A program made the translations under genes and the position numbers. A model generated the notes under the pieces. That model was not told the DNA's origin, made no database searches, and was given only the letters and a program-made list of their open reading frames with translations. A stretch of 6,507 bases of DNA, taken from Fibrobacter sp. (GTDB lineage Bacteria; Fibrobacterota; Fibrobacteria; Fibrobacterales; Fibrobacteraceae). Of the stretch, positions 6,273 through 6,507 are shown in pieces. Positions within the stretch are counted from its first letter, which is position 1. The number at the start of each line of letters is the position of its first letter. The stretch is taken from the NCBI GenBank assembly GCA_012515825.1, contig JAAYXQ010000153.1:1-6507 (forward strand). The letters are read 5' to 3'.

Positions 6273-6507
6273 ATGTATTCTATTGTTGAAACAGGTGGTT
6301 TCCAGTATAAAGTCGAGTTAGGCAAAGCCTATAAGGTTCCTAGCATCGCTGAAGCTGCTGTCGGTTCTACACTGGAGCTCAAGTCCGTTCTTCTTTTCTC
6401 AAACGGAAAAGAAGTGCAAGTCGGCACCCCTGTCCTGAGTGACGCCACCGTGAAAGTAGAAGTGCTTTCTCACGGTAAAGGTGACACTGTGATCGTTTTC
6501 AAGAAAA
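6273..6507 (+). CDS. rplU: 50S ribosomal protein L21 (5' part, runs off the window)
   Basis: The first 78 codons plus one base of ribosomal protein L21, which binds 23S rRNA in the large subunit. Typical features are MYSIVETGGFQYKVELG at the start, the VGTPVL turn (residues 50-55), VKVEVLSHGKGDTVIVFKK toward the visible end, and no stop before the edge. L21 is usually about 100 residues, so roughly a quarter is missing. The family opening is usually 'GGKQY'; here it reads GGFQY, a lineage-type variation. Codons are richer in C and G than in the neighbours: all three Phe are TTC, both Asp are GAC, and my hand count gives about 45% GC over the visible part. This fits selection for high expression. 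rpmA (L27) commonly follows rplU and may lie just outside, but that is not visible. Confidence 0.95.
   Translation, partial: MYSIVETGGFQYKVELGKAYKVPSIAEAAVGSTLELKSVLLFSNGKEVQVGTPVLSDATVKVEVLSHGKGDTVIVFKK

Overview
The window is a bacterial chromosomal segment of low GC, with many T- or A-ending codons and very T-rich intergenic DNA. It carries four co-directional genes on the + strand, one long gene on the - strand, and the start of a ribosomal protein gene on the + strand at the right edge. I see no mobile element, CRISPR array, tRNA or rRNA. The proteins look Gram-negative in style: a bitopic YdcF-like protein, and a cytoplasmic GH2-family protein next to housekeeping genes. The opening of the L21 protein and the Lys/Asp/Ser tail of the YdcF-like protein remind me of Fibrobacter-type (Fibrobacterota) gut bacteria. 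That is recognition from memory, not a search result, and should be held loosely.

Left part (26-3058, + strand): ddl (D-alanine--D-alanine ligase), tsaB (t6A tRNA modification), rimI (GNAT N-acetyltransferase) and a YdcF/ElyC/SanA-like (DUF218) membrane-anchored protein. The ddl and tsaB genes overlap by one base (TAATG). The likely rimI ATG comes one base after the tsaB stop. The DUF218 gene follows after 42 bases with no visible terminator. The four are therefore probably one transcription unit mixing cell-wall synthesis, tRNA modification and envelope functions. A 30-bp perfect palindrome with A and T tails (3112-3141) closes this unit and can also terminate the convergent gene.

Middle part (3159-5984, - strand): one 941-residue GH2-clan protein with a sugar-binding jelly roll, Ig-like domain, TIM barrel, second Ig-like domain and C-terminal amidotransferase-like domain, and no signal peptide. 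The Asn usually found before the acid/base Glu is Ala, and the expected nucleophile Glu position appears to be Leu. The protein may be a divergent or inactive GH2 member.

Right part (5985-6507): a 288-bp, very T-rich divergent intergenic region with a 9-bp inverted repeat, a 16-bp palindrome and a plausible sigma-70 promoter for rplU. It is followed by the first 78 codons of rplU (ribosomal protein L21), which runs off the window. The rplU gene is richer in GC and C-ending codons than its neighbours, as expected for a highly expressed gene.

No clearly new multi-gene system is visible. The most interesting items are the GH2 protein with altered catalytic positions and the pentapeptide-repeat tail on the DUF218 protein.
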